Part shown: positions 45,005 through 52,048 of the stretch, piece after piece | Numbering within the stretch: position 1 is the stretch's first letter | Layout: each line of letters starts with the position of its first letter | DNA from: Lachnospiraceae bacterium | GTDB taxonomy: Bacteria > Bacillota > Clostridia > Lachnospirales > Lachnospiraceae | Assembly: GCA_016291655.1 (NCBI GenBank) | Contig: JAEEYF010000090.1 | Location: 42,299-106,298 of the forward strand | Reading direction: 5' to 3' | DNA: 64,000 bases | Notes under the pieces: model-generated | Database searches by the model: none | The model's input: the letters and a program-made list of their open reading frames with translations, nothing else | Told to the model about the DNA's origin: nothing | Program-made: the position numbers and the translations under genes

Positions 45005-45139
45005 GTTACGGTTCACGCCATGGTCAACCCGCGGTTTGACCATGGTATTCTGCGAGGCAGAATATGTCGGTAGCAAGCCGTTTTTAGGAAATCTATTTTC
45101 CAAAAACGGCTTGCTACCGACACATCTGTGAACAGTAAC
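45005..45139. repeat. Structured palindromic repeat, copy A
   Basis: Terminal inverted repeats of about 12 bp (GTTACGGTTCAC at left, GTGAACAGTAAC at right) bound three hairpins. The first is at 45018-45045 (10-bp arms around CCGCGG). The second is at 45046-45064 (TATTCTGC-GAG-GCAGAATA). The third, at 45065-45122, has 21-bp perfect arms with an inner 5-bp stem. A second copy lies at 60204-60336 with the same plan and compensating changes in the stems. No coding potential. It resembles a small non-autonomous (MITE or REP-like) element, but the family is not recognised. Confidence 0.85.
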
Positions 45140-45177
45140 AATATATTCCATCGCAAAGCGAGTTGTCAACCGAAATA

Positions 45178-45214
45178 TTGACTATAACTCCTCCATCATT
45201 TATAATCCAATTAT
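45178..45214 (+). promoter_or_regulatory. Sigma-A promoter of dfx with overlapping dyad
   Basis: TTGACT, 17 bases, TATAAT at 45178-45206, an excellent vegetative promoter. The -10 overlaps ATAAT-CCA-ATTAT (45202-45214), a short palindrome with the flavour of PerR/Fur boxes. A regulator at this spot would block transcription. The ribosome site AGGAGGT is 7 bases before the dfx ATG. Confidence 0.75.
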
Positions 45215-45260
45215 TGACGATGGCCTTAGGTCATCAATAACCCAATCAGGAGGTAACCCT

Positions 45261-45635
45261 ATGGAACTTAAATTCTATCGTTGTGCGAAATGCGGCCAGA
45301 TCGTTGCAATCGTAAAGGGAACGGGCAGTCCTTTGATCTGCTGCGGTGAAGAGATGAAAGAGATCAAGGCAGGCACATCCGACGGCGCACGTGAAAAACA
45401 CGTTCCCGTTTATGAAGTGACCGGAAACAATGTAACCGTAACCGTTGGTTCTGTGGATCATCCCATGCTTCCCGAACACTATATCGAATGGATCGCAATT
45501 CAGACCAAGGGTGGCAATCAGAGAAAAGCTCTTAAACCCGGCGACGCTCCGAAAGCTGTTTTTTCGATCTGTGAAGGCGACGAGGTTATTGCCGTATATG
45601 CTTATTGTAACCTCCATTCCCTCTGGAAAGCCTGA
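45261..45635 (+). CDS. dfx: Desulfoferrodoxin (superoxide reductase)
   Basis: A 124-residue two-domain iron protein that reduces superoxide to peroxide, giving oxygen tolerance. The N-terminal desulforedoxin-type FeS4 site uses C8, C11, C27 and C28. The catalytic Fe(His4Cys) centre is H47 (EKHVPVYE, with Glu45 and Lys46), H67, H73, C116 and H119 (YCNLHSLW). All ligands are present. The gene is monocistronic, with promoter and terminator both visible. Confidence 0.97.
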   Translation: MELKFYRCAKCGQIVAIVKGTGSPLICCGEEMKEIKAGTSDGAREKHVPVYEVTGNNVTVTVGSVDHPMLPEHYIEWIAIQTKGGNQRKALKPGDAPKAVFSICEGDEVIAVYAYCNLHSLWKA

Positions 45636-45687
45636 AGTTACGCGATCCAAAAAAATTCATAAAAATTTAATCCGAACAATCCAAAAA

Positions 45688-45721
45688 GCACAAGGGCTTG
45701 ACGCACTTGTGCCTTTTTTTC
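45688..45721 (+). terminator. Terminator after dfx
   Basis: GCACAAG and CTTGTGC form a 7-bp stem, followed by CTTTTTTTC. It lies 53 bases after the dfx stop. Confidence 0.88.
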
Positions 45722-45746
45722 TTATTAAAAGGGTATCATTTTTTCC

Positions 45747-45800
45747 TTGACACGGTGATTAGCATGTGCTAACATACAGCCGGGTTAGGCATAACTAACC
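45747..45800 (+). promoter_or_regulatory. feo operon promoter with two DtxR/IdeR-like dyads
   Basis: The promoter is TTGACA (45747-45752), 17 bases, TAACAT (45770-45775). Inside it lies the dyad TTAGCATGTGCTAA (45759-45772). Immediately downstream lies GGTTAGGCATAACTAACC (45783-45800), a perfect inverted repeat with 6-base centre. Both recall DtxR/IdeR-family iron boxes (TTAGG...CCTAA). An iron-bound repressor here would shut feo when iron is ample; that regulator is not in the window. Confidence 0.75.
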
Positions 45801-45847
45801 GAATGGAGTCAATATTTTTTTAATATTAATATAGAAAGGAATGATGA

Positions 45848-46063
45848 ATGATGCCACTCAGTTTATTACAGGCCGGCCAGGAGGCCGTAGTTTGCAAGGT
45901 AGGCGGTTCTCCCGAGGTAAAAGCACATCTTGCCGATCTCGGTTTTGTTTCACAGGCCAAACTCTCAGTCATACAAAGTCATGACGGAAATCTTATAATC
46001 AACTTAAAAGAATCGAGACTTGCTCTGACGAGGGAAATGGCTTCAAAGATTATGGTGATGTAA
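45848..46063 (+). CDS. feoA: FeoA-domain protein (first copy)
   Basis: A 71-residue SH3-like FeoA, a cytosolic partner of the FeoB ferrous-iron transporter. MPLSLLQAGQEAVVCKVGGS and HLADLGFVSQAKLSVIQS follow the family pattern, but the usual GDP/LGDP stretch is replaced by SHDGNLI, so it is the more diverged of the two. The ATG at 45848 lies 7 bases after AAGGA; ATG 45851 is an equal alternative. First gene of the operon. Confidence 0.9.
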   Translation: MMPLSLLQAGQEAVVCKVGGSPEVKAHLADLGFVSQAKLSVIQSHDGNLIINLKESRLALTREMASKIMVM

Positions 46064-46100
46064 CCGTGAAGAAACTACAAAATAAGGAGGAAAATTAATT

Positions 46101-46322
46101 ATGAAAACACTGCGAGACTTACGTGTGGGCGAAACCGCAAAGGTTGTCCGTCTGCATGGCGAGGGTCCTGTTAAGCGCAGAATCATGGACATGGGTATCA
46201 CGAAAGGTGTTGATGTTTATGTCCGCAAAGTAGCTCCTCTGGGCGATCCCATGGAGTTAACAATACGTAATTATGAATTGTCTCTGCGTAAAGCTGATGC
46301 AGAAATGATCGAAATTGAATAG
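46101..46322 (+). CDS. feoA: FeoA-domain protein (second copy)
   Basis: A 73-residue FeoA closer to the consensus: LRVGETAKVVRLHGEGPVKRRIMDMG and VAPLGDPMELTIRNYELSLRKADAEMIEIE. It has an AAGGAGG site and lies 37 bp after the first feoA and 16 bp before feoB. Two separate FeoA proteins before one FeoB is common in Firmicutes. Confidence 0.94.
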   Translation: MKTLRDLRVGETAKVVRLHGEGPVKRRIMDMGITKGVDVYVRKVAPLGDPMELTIRNYELSLRKADAEMIEIE

Positions 46323-46338
46323 GGAGGATGCGAATAAA

Positions 46339-48588
46339 ATGAGTATCAGAATAGCTCTTGCCGGAAACCCGAACAGCGGTAAAACCACATTGTTCAATGC
46401 TTTAACCGGCGCAAATCAATATGTAGGTAACTGGCCGGGTGTTACGGTCGAAAAGAAAGAAGGAAAGCTTAAGGGAAACCATGAAGTTTTGATCCAGGAC
46501 CTTCCCGGAATCTATTCCCTCTCACCCTACTCCCTCGAAGAAGTAGTTTCGGCAAACTATCTTGTTGGTGAAAAGCCCGATGCTATCCTCAACATCATAG
46601 ACGGTACAAACATAGAGCGTAACCTCTATCTCACAACCCAGCTCCTTGAGCTCGGTATTCCCATGGTAGTTGCAGTCAACATGATGGACCTTGTAAACAA
46701 GTCGGGAAGCAAGATCGACACTGCAAAGCTTTCCAAGGAACTCGGATGTGACGTGGTAGAAGTTGCCGCTGCAAAGAATGACAACATTGACAAGGTTATC
46801 GATCTTGCCGTCAAAGCAGCAAATTCCAAAAAAAGACCCGATCTTCCCAAGATCTACACGGAAGAGGTTGAAGGTGCTCTTTCAAAGATCGAAAGCGAAC
46901 TGAAGGGTAAGACTGACAACAATCTCACAAGATGGTTTGCGGTAAAGGCCTTCGAACGCGACAACAAGTCACTCGAGCCCATCAAGACGGATTCCTCAAA
47001 GTTTGAATCCATCATCGCGGCAGTTGAAAAATCCTGTGACGACGATGCTGAAAGCATCATCGCAAACGAAAGATACAATTACATTTCGGGTATTACAAAG
47101 AATGCCGTTAAAAAGGCCGTATCAAAGGATAATCTTACAATATCCGATAAGATCGATAAGATCGTTACAAACAGGATCCTGGGTCTTCCCATTTTCGTAG
47201 TTATCATGTTCCTCATCTATGCGATCGCAATGGGCGGATGGGCTGTTTCCATCGGCACCAGGGGTACGGATTTTGCAAATGATGTGGTATTCGGTGAATG
47301 GGTTCCCGGACTTTTTGATAAACTCCTCGGAGCACTCAATGTAGCAGAAGACGGTTGGGTTTACGGACTCATCCAGGATGGTATCGTAGCAGGTGTCGGC
47401 GCCGTTCTCGGTTTCGTTCCTCAGATGCTCGTCCTCTTCCTCTTCCTTGCCATCCTTGAAGATATCGGTTACATGTCCCGTGTGGCATTCGTTATGGACC
47501 GTATCTTCCGCCAGTTCGGTCTTTCGGGTAAGTCCTTCATTCCCTGCCTCGTAGCTACAGGCTGCGGCGTTCCCGGTATCATGGCTTCCCGTACGATCGA
47601 AAATGACAGAGACAGAAAGATGACAGTCATGACAACAACGTTCATGCCTTGCGGAGCTAAGCTTCCCATCATCGGTCTCATCGCAGGTGCTATCTTCGGT
47701 GAATCTCCCTGGATCGCAACTCTTGCATGGCTCATCGGTATCGGATCCGTTGTACTTTCCGGTATCATCCTTAAGAAGTTCAAGGCATTTGCAGGCGAGC
47801 CCGCTCCCTTCGTAATGGAGCTTCCCGCTTACCATGTTCCCCGTGTGCTCGGGGTTCTCCGTTCCACATGGGAAAGAGGCTGGTCCTTCATTAAGAGAGC
47901 AAGCTCTGTTATCGTTATCTCCTCTATCGTTATCTGGTTCCTTTCCTCCTTCGGAGTTGTAAACGGAAAATTCGGTATGGTAGATAAGCTCTTCGAGGAC
48001 GAAACAGTCATGACCGAAGAGTATTCGGAAAAGCTTGCTGCAAAGATGGATGTCGAAGCAGATGAACTCGATCCTATGGACGGCTCACTCCTTGCAAGCG
48101 TAGGCCGTGGCCTCTCTGTAGTATTCAAGCCTCTGGGCTTCGGTAACTGGAAGGCTTCCGTAGCAACGATCACAGGTCTTGTTGCAAAGGAAGAAGTAAT
48201 CGGAACCTTCGGTGTTCTTTATGCTTACGATGAAGAAGCTGCAGGTGAGGAACTCGGTGAAAAAGGTGAAGGCATCTGGGATCGTGTAGCTGATGATTAC
48301 ACACCTTTCGCAGGCCTTTCCTTCATGATATTCAACCTGCTCTGCGCACCTTGCTTCGCAGCTATCGGTGCCATCAAGCGTGAGATGAACAACGGTAAGT
48401 GGACATGGGCAGCCATCGGCTATATGACCGCTTGGGCATATGTTCTTGCAATGATCACCTACAACGTTATCGGTCTCTTTGGCGGAGTCGGCTTCAGTGC
48501 AGGTACCGTCTTCGGTTTCATCCTTCTTGCGGGTCTCATCTATATGCTTGTTCGCAAGGGATATCAGCCTGAAAACAAGGTAGCTTAA
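46339..48588 (+). CDS. feoB: Ferrous iron transporter FeoB
   Basis: A 749-residue inner-membrane Fe(II) transporter with an N-terminal G-protein domain. G1 is GNPNSGKTTLFN, G3 DLPG, and G4-like NMMD. The GDI/helical region follows, then the gate core with CGVPGIMASRTIENDRDRK and a membrane C-terminus. The start at ATG 46339 (MSIRIALAG) is preferred over an upstream in-frame codon inside feoA; GGAGG lies 11 bases before it. Codon use is strongly biased towards optimal codons compared with the minus-strand genes, suggesting high expression. Confidence 0.97.
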   Translation: MSIRIALAGNPNSGKTTLFNALTGANQYVGNWPGVTVEKKEGKLKGNHEVLIQDLPGIYSLSPYSLEEVVSANYLVGEKPDAILNIIDGTNIERNLYLTTQLLELGIPMVVAVNMMDLVNKSGSKIDTAKLSKELGCDVVEVAAAKNDNIDKVIDLAVKAANSKKRPDLPKIYTEEVEGALSKIESELKGKTDNNLTRWFAVKAFERDNKSLEPIKTDSSKFESIIAAVEKSCDDDAESIIANERYNYISGITKNAVKKAVSKDNLTISDKIDKIVTNRILGLPIFVVIMFLIYAIAMGGWAVSIGTRGTDFANDVVFGEWVPGLFDKLLGALNVAEDGWVYGLIQDGIVAGVGAVLGFVPQMLVLFLFLAILEDIGYMSRVAFVMDRIFRQFGLSGKSFIPCLVATGCGVPGIMASRTIENDRDRKMTVMTTTFMPCGAKLPIIGLIAGAIFGESPWIATLAWLIGIGSVVLSGIILKKFKAFAGEPAPFVMELPAYHVPRVLGVLRSTWERGWSFIKRASSVIVISSIVIWFLSSFGVVNGKFGMVDKLFEDETVMTEEYSEKLAAKMDVEADELDPMDGSLLASVGRGLSVVFKPLGFGNWKASVATITGLVAKEEVIGTFGVLYAYDEEAAGEELGEKGEGIWDRVADDYTPFAGLSFMIFNLLCAPCFAAIGAIKREMNNGKWTWAAIGYMTAWAYVLAMITYNVIGLFGGVGFSAGTVFGFILLAGLIYMLVRKGYQPENKVA

Positions 48589-48616
48589 GCCTTAGATTAA
48601 GCAAAAGGAGGTCTTT

Positions 48617-48799
48617 ATGTCACCTATACTCGGAAGTGCCATCGCACTTACAATGGTAGCATTACTGGTCGCAGCCAGCGTCAAGACCCTGCTTCCCTCA
48701 AAAAAGAAAGGCAGCAGCGGTTGCTCGGGATGCTGCGCATGCTGTTCGGGATGCAGCGGGGCTTGCCACAGCGTAAACTGCGGTGCCTCCGCAAAATAA
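48617..48799 (+). CDS. FeoB-associated Cys-rich membrane peptide
   Basis: A 60-residue peptide with one N-terminal membrane helix (about 5-27) and a Cys-rich tail (CSGCCACCSGCSGACHSVNC, nine cysteines). It matches the small FeoB-associated family of Firmicutes, thought to assist FeoB possibly by handling iron. AAGGAGG precedes the ATG, and it lies 28 bp after feoB in the same operon. Confidence 0.9.
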   Translation: MSPILGSAIALTMVALLVAASVKTLLPSKKKGSSGCSGCCACCSGCSGACHSVNCGASAK

Positions 48800-48849
48800 T
48801 GAGTACCCTCTCATTTACTCCCGGGTTCTGCCGGTATCAAAAAGAGTTC

Positions 48850-48878
48850 TTGCTTAAATGAAACATTTGTGATAATAT
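48850..48878 (+). promoter_or_regulatory. Promoter of the SCIFF gene
   Basis: TTGCTT, 17 bases, TAATAT. The start point would lie about 40 bases before the scfA ATG. It indicates that scfA is transcribed independently of feo. Confidence 0.6.
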
Positions 48879-48928
48879 TCATCTGATAATTAAGTGAATA
48901 TTTTTCATGTATATAAGGAGACATAAAG

Positions 48929-49075
48929 ATGAAAAGAATCAAAACACTTGAGACAAGAGATCTTTGCGAAAGCGCTAAGACAGGCGGATGCGGCGAGTGC
49001 CAGACTTCTTGCCAGAGTGCTTGCAAGACCAGTTGCGGCGTTGCAAACCAGAAGTGCGAAAAGGCTACAAAGTAG
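48929..49075 (+). CDS. scfA: SCIFF ranthipeptide precursor
   Basis: A 48-residue Six-Cysteines-in-Forty-Five peptide, substrate of the downstream radical SAM enzyme. It begins MKRIKTLETRD and has the conserved core GGCGECQTSCQSACKTSC. Cysteines are at 13, 21, 24, 28, 32, 36 and 43. In the studied SCIFF peptides, as I recall, Cys32 is joined to Thr37; here residue 37 is Gly, and an extra Cys13 stands near the leader where family members usually have a Cys about four residues later. AAGGAG lies 8 bases before the ATG. The gene is short and lies in its own promoter-terminator unit. Confidence 0.95.
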   Translation: MKRIKTLETRDLCESAKTGGCGECQTSCQSACKTSCGVANQKCEKATK

Positions 49076-49100
49076 TTTGAGCTAATTACGAAAGATCGGA

Positions 49101-49127
49101 GAAATGCCGCCAAAATGGCGGCGTTTC
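49101..49127 (+). terminator. Attenuating terminator between scfA and scfB
   Basis: GAAATGCCGCC pairs with GGCGGCGTTTC over a 5-base loop, followed by TTTTG. With scfB only 31 bases further and no clear separate promoter, it probably lets through a fraction of transcripts, giving excess precursor over enzyme. Confidence 0.75.
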
Positions 49128-49158
49128 TTTTGTTCTGAACAGAAACGGAAAGAAAAAT

Positions 49159-50604
49159 ATGGTACATCAATACAAATTAAACGGATACAATATCGTTCTG
49201 GACACCTGCTCGGGCTCGGTGCACAGCGTGGATGAAGTGGCTTATGACATCATTGAGCTCTATCCCGACAAGTCCGAAGATGAGATCGTTAAGATCATCA
49301 TGGACCGTTACGGTGACAGAGAAGACGTTACGGAAGAGGATGTACGTCTTTGCATAGAAGACGTGCGCGAGCTGGTGGCAAACCACAAGCTCTATACTCC
49401 CGACACCTTCGAACCCTTGGCGGGTGAATTCAAGAAAAGGAGCGGCGACGTTATCAAAGCCCTTTGCCTTCACGTTTCTCACACCTGCAATCTGAACTGT
49501 GAATACTGCTTCGCAGCCCAGGGTAAATACAACGGCGAAAGAGCCATCATGAGTTTCGAAGTCGGAAAACGTGCCATCGATTTCCTCATCGAGCACTCCG
49601 GTTCAAGACACAATCTGGAAGTGGACTTCTTCGGCGGAGAACCTCTCATGAACTGGGACGTATGCAAACAGATCGTTGCCTATGCCCGTTCCATCGAAAA
49701 GGCTGCCGGCAAGAACTTCCGTTTCACTCTCACAACCAACGGAATGCTGATCGATGATGATGTTATAGAATTCTGCAACAAAGAAATGAGCAACGTGGTC
49801 CTCAGCCTTGACGGACGTAAAGAGGTTCATGACAGGACCCGTAAGGATTACGCCGGAAACGGCAGCTTTGACCGCATCATTCCCAAGTTCAAAAAGCTGG
49901 TTGAAGCCAGAGGCAACAAGAATTACTATATGCGAGGCACTTACACCCACCTTAACACGGACTTCACCAACGACATTCTCACTATGGCGGACATGGGCTT
50001 TAAGGAGCTTTCCATGGAGCCGGTCGTGTGCAAGCCCGGCGACCCTCTCGCCCTCACGGAAGCAGACCTTCCCGTGCTCAAGGAACAATATGAGATACTT
50101 GCCAAGGAAATGTTAAAACGCGATCAGGAAGGCAGAGGTTTTACCTTCTATCACTATATGGTCGATCTGAAATCCGGTCCCTGCATCTACAAGCGTATTT
50201 CAGGCTGCGGCGCGGGAACGGAATATATGGCTGTTACTCCCTGGGGCGACCTCTATCCCTGCCACCAGTTCGTGGGCGATGAAAGCTACAAACTCGGTGA
50301 CATCCGGAACGGAGTCAAGAACCATGACAGACAGGAGGAATTCAGAGTCTGCAATGCATATGCACGCCCCGACTGCCGTAAATGCTGGGCCATGCACTAT
50401 TGCTCCGGCGGTTGTGCCGCAAATGCCTACCATGCCTCCGGCGATGTTAAGGGCATATACGAATACGGCTGCGAGCTGTTCAGAAAGAGGATCGAATGCG
50501 CCATCATGATAGCCTGCGCACGTGACGAACTTGGGCTTGAGCCCGTGAGCGGAGCTACTGCGGGCGGCGAATGCGATTCCTGTGAATCCTGTATCAAAGA
50601 CTGA
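49159..50604 (+). CDS. scfB: SCIFF maturase, radical SAM/SPASM thioether-forming enzyme
   Basis: A 481-residue enzyme that installs thioether bonds in the SCIFF peptide. Residues 1-90 resemble a RiPP recognition (PqqD-like) domain. The radical SAM cluster is C110-x3-C114-x2-C117 (CNLNCEYC), with FGGEP at 158-162. The SPASM region carries C350, C368, C398, C406, C409, C415, C419 and C438 for auxiliary clusters. The C-terminus adds an odd Cys-rich tail (CDSCESC, 472-478). It follows scfA by 83 bp. Confidence 0.96.
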   Translation: MVHQYKLNGYNIVLDTCSGSVHSVDEVAYDIIELYPDKSEDEIVKIIMDRYGDREDVTEEDVRLCIEDVRELVANHKLYTPDTFEPLAGEFKKRSGDVIKALCLHVSHTCNLNCEYCFAAQGKYNGERAIMSFEVGKRAIDFLIEHSGSRHNLEVDFFGGEPLMNWDVCKQIVAYARSIEKAAGKNFRFTLTTNGMLIDDDVIEFCNKEMSNVVLSLDGRKEVHDRTRKDYAGNGSFDRIIPKFKKLVEARGNKNYYMRGTYTHLNTDFTNDILTMADMGFKELSMEPVVCKPGDPLALTEADLPVLKEQYEILAKEMLKRDQEGRGFTFYHYMVDLKSGPCIYKRISGCGAGTEYMAVTPWGDLYPCHQFVGDESYKLGDIRNGVKNHDRQEEFRVCNAYARPDCRKCWAMHYCSGGCAANAYHASGDVKGIYEYGCELFRKRIECAIMIACARDELGLEPVSGATAGGECDSCESCIKD

Positions 50605-50634
50605 CAATAACTGTTCTCCCGCAAAGGTGACAAT

Positions 50635-52035
50635 ATGAAGGATAAGAAAAACCAAAACCTTTCTTCCCTCGGAAAGTTTATCGAAGAATACAAGCTTTCC
50701 GACGGAGTGAGACTGCATATGCCCGGCCACAAGGGTGCCTTCGGTTTTGAAGAAGATCTCACGGAGATCAAGGGTGCCGACAGCCTCTACGAAGCGGAGG
50801 GTGTGATCCTTGATACCGAAACAGAGGCCGCTTCCCTTTTTGGGAGCCGAAGTACTTTTCTCGGGACCGAGGGATCTTCGCAGATCATTAAAGCCATGTG
50901 TTTTCTTGCCCTTAAACACTATCACGAAGAGGGCGGAAGCGCGGAGCATCCGGTCATTCTGGCTTCCAGAAACGCTCACAAGGCCTTTATATATGCTTCC
51001 ATGCTTCTTGGCTTTGACATCCGATGGATGAGCAGGGAGGATTCTGCCTACAGTCTTTGCAAATGCGAGCTCACTCCGGTTGAACTGGAAAAATACATAG
51101 ATGAATTTAATAAAACACAAGAACAGGACCGCAAGTCAGACCTTGCGGCTGTTTTTGTGACTTCGCCCGACTATCTCGGAAATATGCTTGATATCAAAGC
51201 GCTTTCGGAGGTCGCTCATCGAAAGGGACTTCTCTTCCTTTGCGACAATGCCCACGGCGCCTATCTGAAGCTTTTAAAGGAGGATCTTCACCCCCTCTCG
51301 CTGGGTGCTGACATGACGGCGGATTCCGCTCACAAGACTCTGCCCGTCCTTACCGGAGGTGCATTTCTTCACGTATCCGAAAATGCCCCGGCAGGTTTGG
51401 AAAAGGATGCCAAAAAGGCCCTCCTTATGTTCGGTTCCACAAGTCCCTCCTACCTCATAATGAATTCCGTTGCGGAAAGCCTGAAACGGATCAGAAAAAG
51501 CGATTACGATGAAACGGTCCAAAAGCTGGCAAAACTTAAAGGACAGCTCAGAGCCCTCGGTTACGTGCTTTACGGCGATGAGCCTCTGAAGCTTGTAATA
51601 GACCTTAGAAACAGTGTACTTACAGGTCCGGAATTTGCGGAAGCTTTGAGAAGCTACGGGATCGAATGTGAATATGCCGATCCCGATTTCCTGGTCACCA
51701 TGTGGTCTCCGTACAACCGCTATCCACGTGATACGGAACGCTTTATCTCCGCTCTTTCCGAACTTGCGGCAGACTACCTCAAAAAGGCGAAAAAAAAGCC
51801 TGCGGAGTTCAACTTCACACTTCCGCAGGTGCATTTCAGTCCTCGCGATATTATGTTCCTGCCTCACAAGACTGTCTCCGTTGAGGATCCGTCACTGATC
51901 GGGAAAATTGCAGCGGACGCTGTACTCAGCTGTCCTCCCGCCGTTTCTCCCATAATCGCCGGCGAGGAATTCACGGAAAACATAGTGTCTATCCTCCTCC
52001 ATTACGGTGTGACCTCCGTCGAGATACTTGCCTGA
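50635..52035 (+). CDS. PLP-dependent Orn/Lys/Arg decarboxylase family protein
   Basis: A 466-residue fold-type I decarboxylase of the SpeA/CadA-like Gram-positive type. HMPGHKGAFG near the N-terminus and the PLP site DSAHKTLPVLTGG with Lys234 and His233 are typical, with DNAHGAY (204-210) contacting the cofactor. The substrate may be lysine, arginine or ornithine, feeding polyamine synthesis or acid resistance. It starts 30 bp after scfB and may be co-transcribed. The C-terminal domain is complete. Confidence 0.92.
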   Translation: MKDKKNQNLSSLGKFIEEYKLSDGVRLHMPGHKGAFGFEEDLTEIKGADSLYEAEGVILDTETEAASLFGSRSTFLGTEGSSQIIKAMCFLALKHYHEEGGSAEHPVILASRNAHKAFIYASMLLGFDIRWMSREDSAYSLCKCELTPVELEKYIDEFNKTQEQDRKSDLAAVFVTSPDYLGNMLDIKALSEVAHRKGLLFLCDNAHGAYLKLLKEDLHPLSLGADMTADSAHKTLPVLTGGAFLHVSENAPAGLEKDAKKALLMFGSTSPSYLIMNSVAESLKRIRKSDYDETVQKLAKLKGQLRALGYVLYGDEPLKLVIDLRNSVLTGPEFAEALRSYGIECEYADPDFLVTMWSPYNRYPRDTERFISALSELAADYLKKAKKKPAEFNFTLPQVHFSPRDIMFLPHKTVSVEDPSLIGKIAADAVLSCPPAVSPIIAGEEFTENIVSILLHYGVTSVEILA

Positions 52036-52048
52036 AACAGGCTTCTTT

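Larger units (their letters stand above)
44942..45260. other. Divergent intergenic region at the strand switch
   Basis: This 319-bp gap separates leftward cysE from rightward dfx. It contains the 135-bp structured repeat, the dfx promoter and a small dyad. No gene is credible in it. Confidence 0.7.

Noticed and set aside
44942..45169. 76-residue N-terminal extension of the serine acetyltransferase
   Set aside because: It is translated from the structured repeat and promoter region; a strong ribosome site supports the start at 44941.
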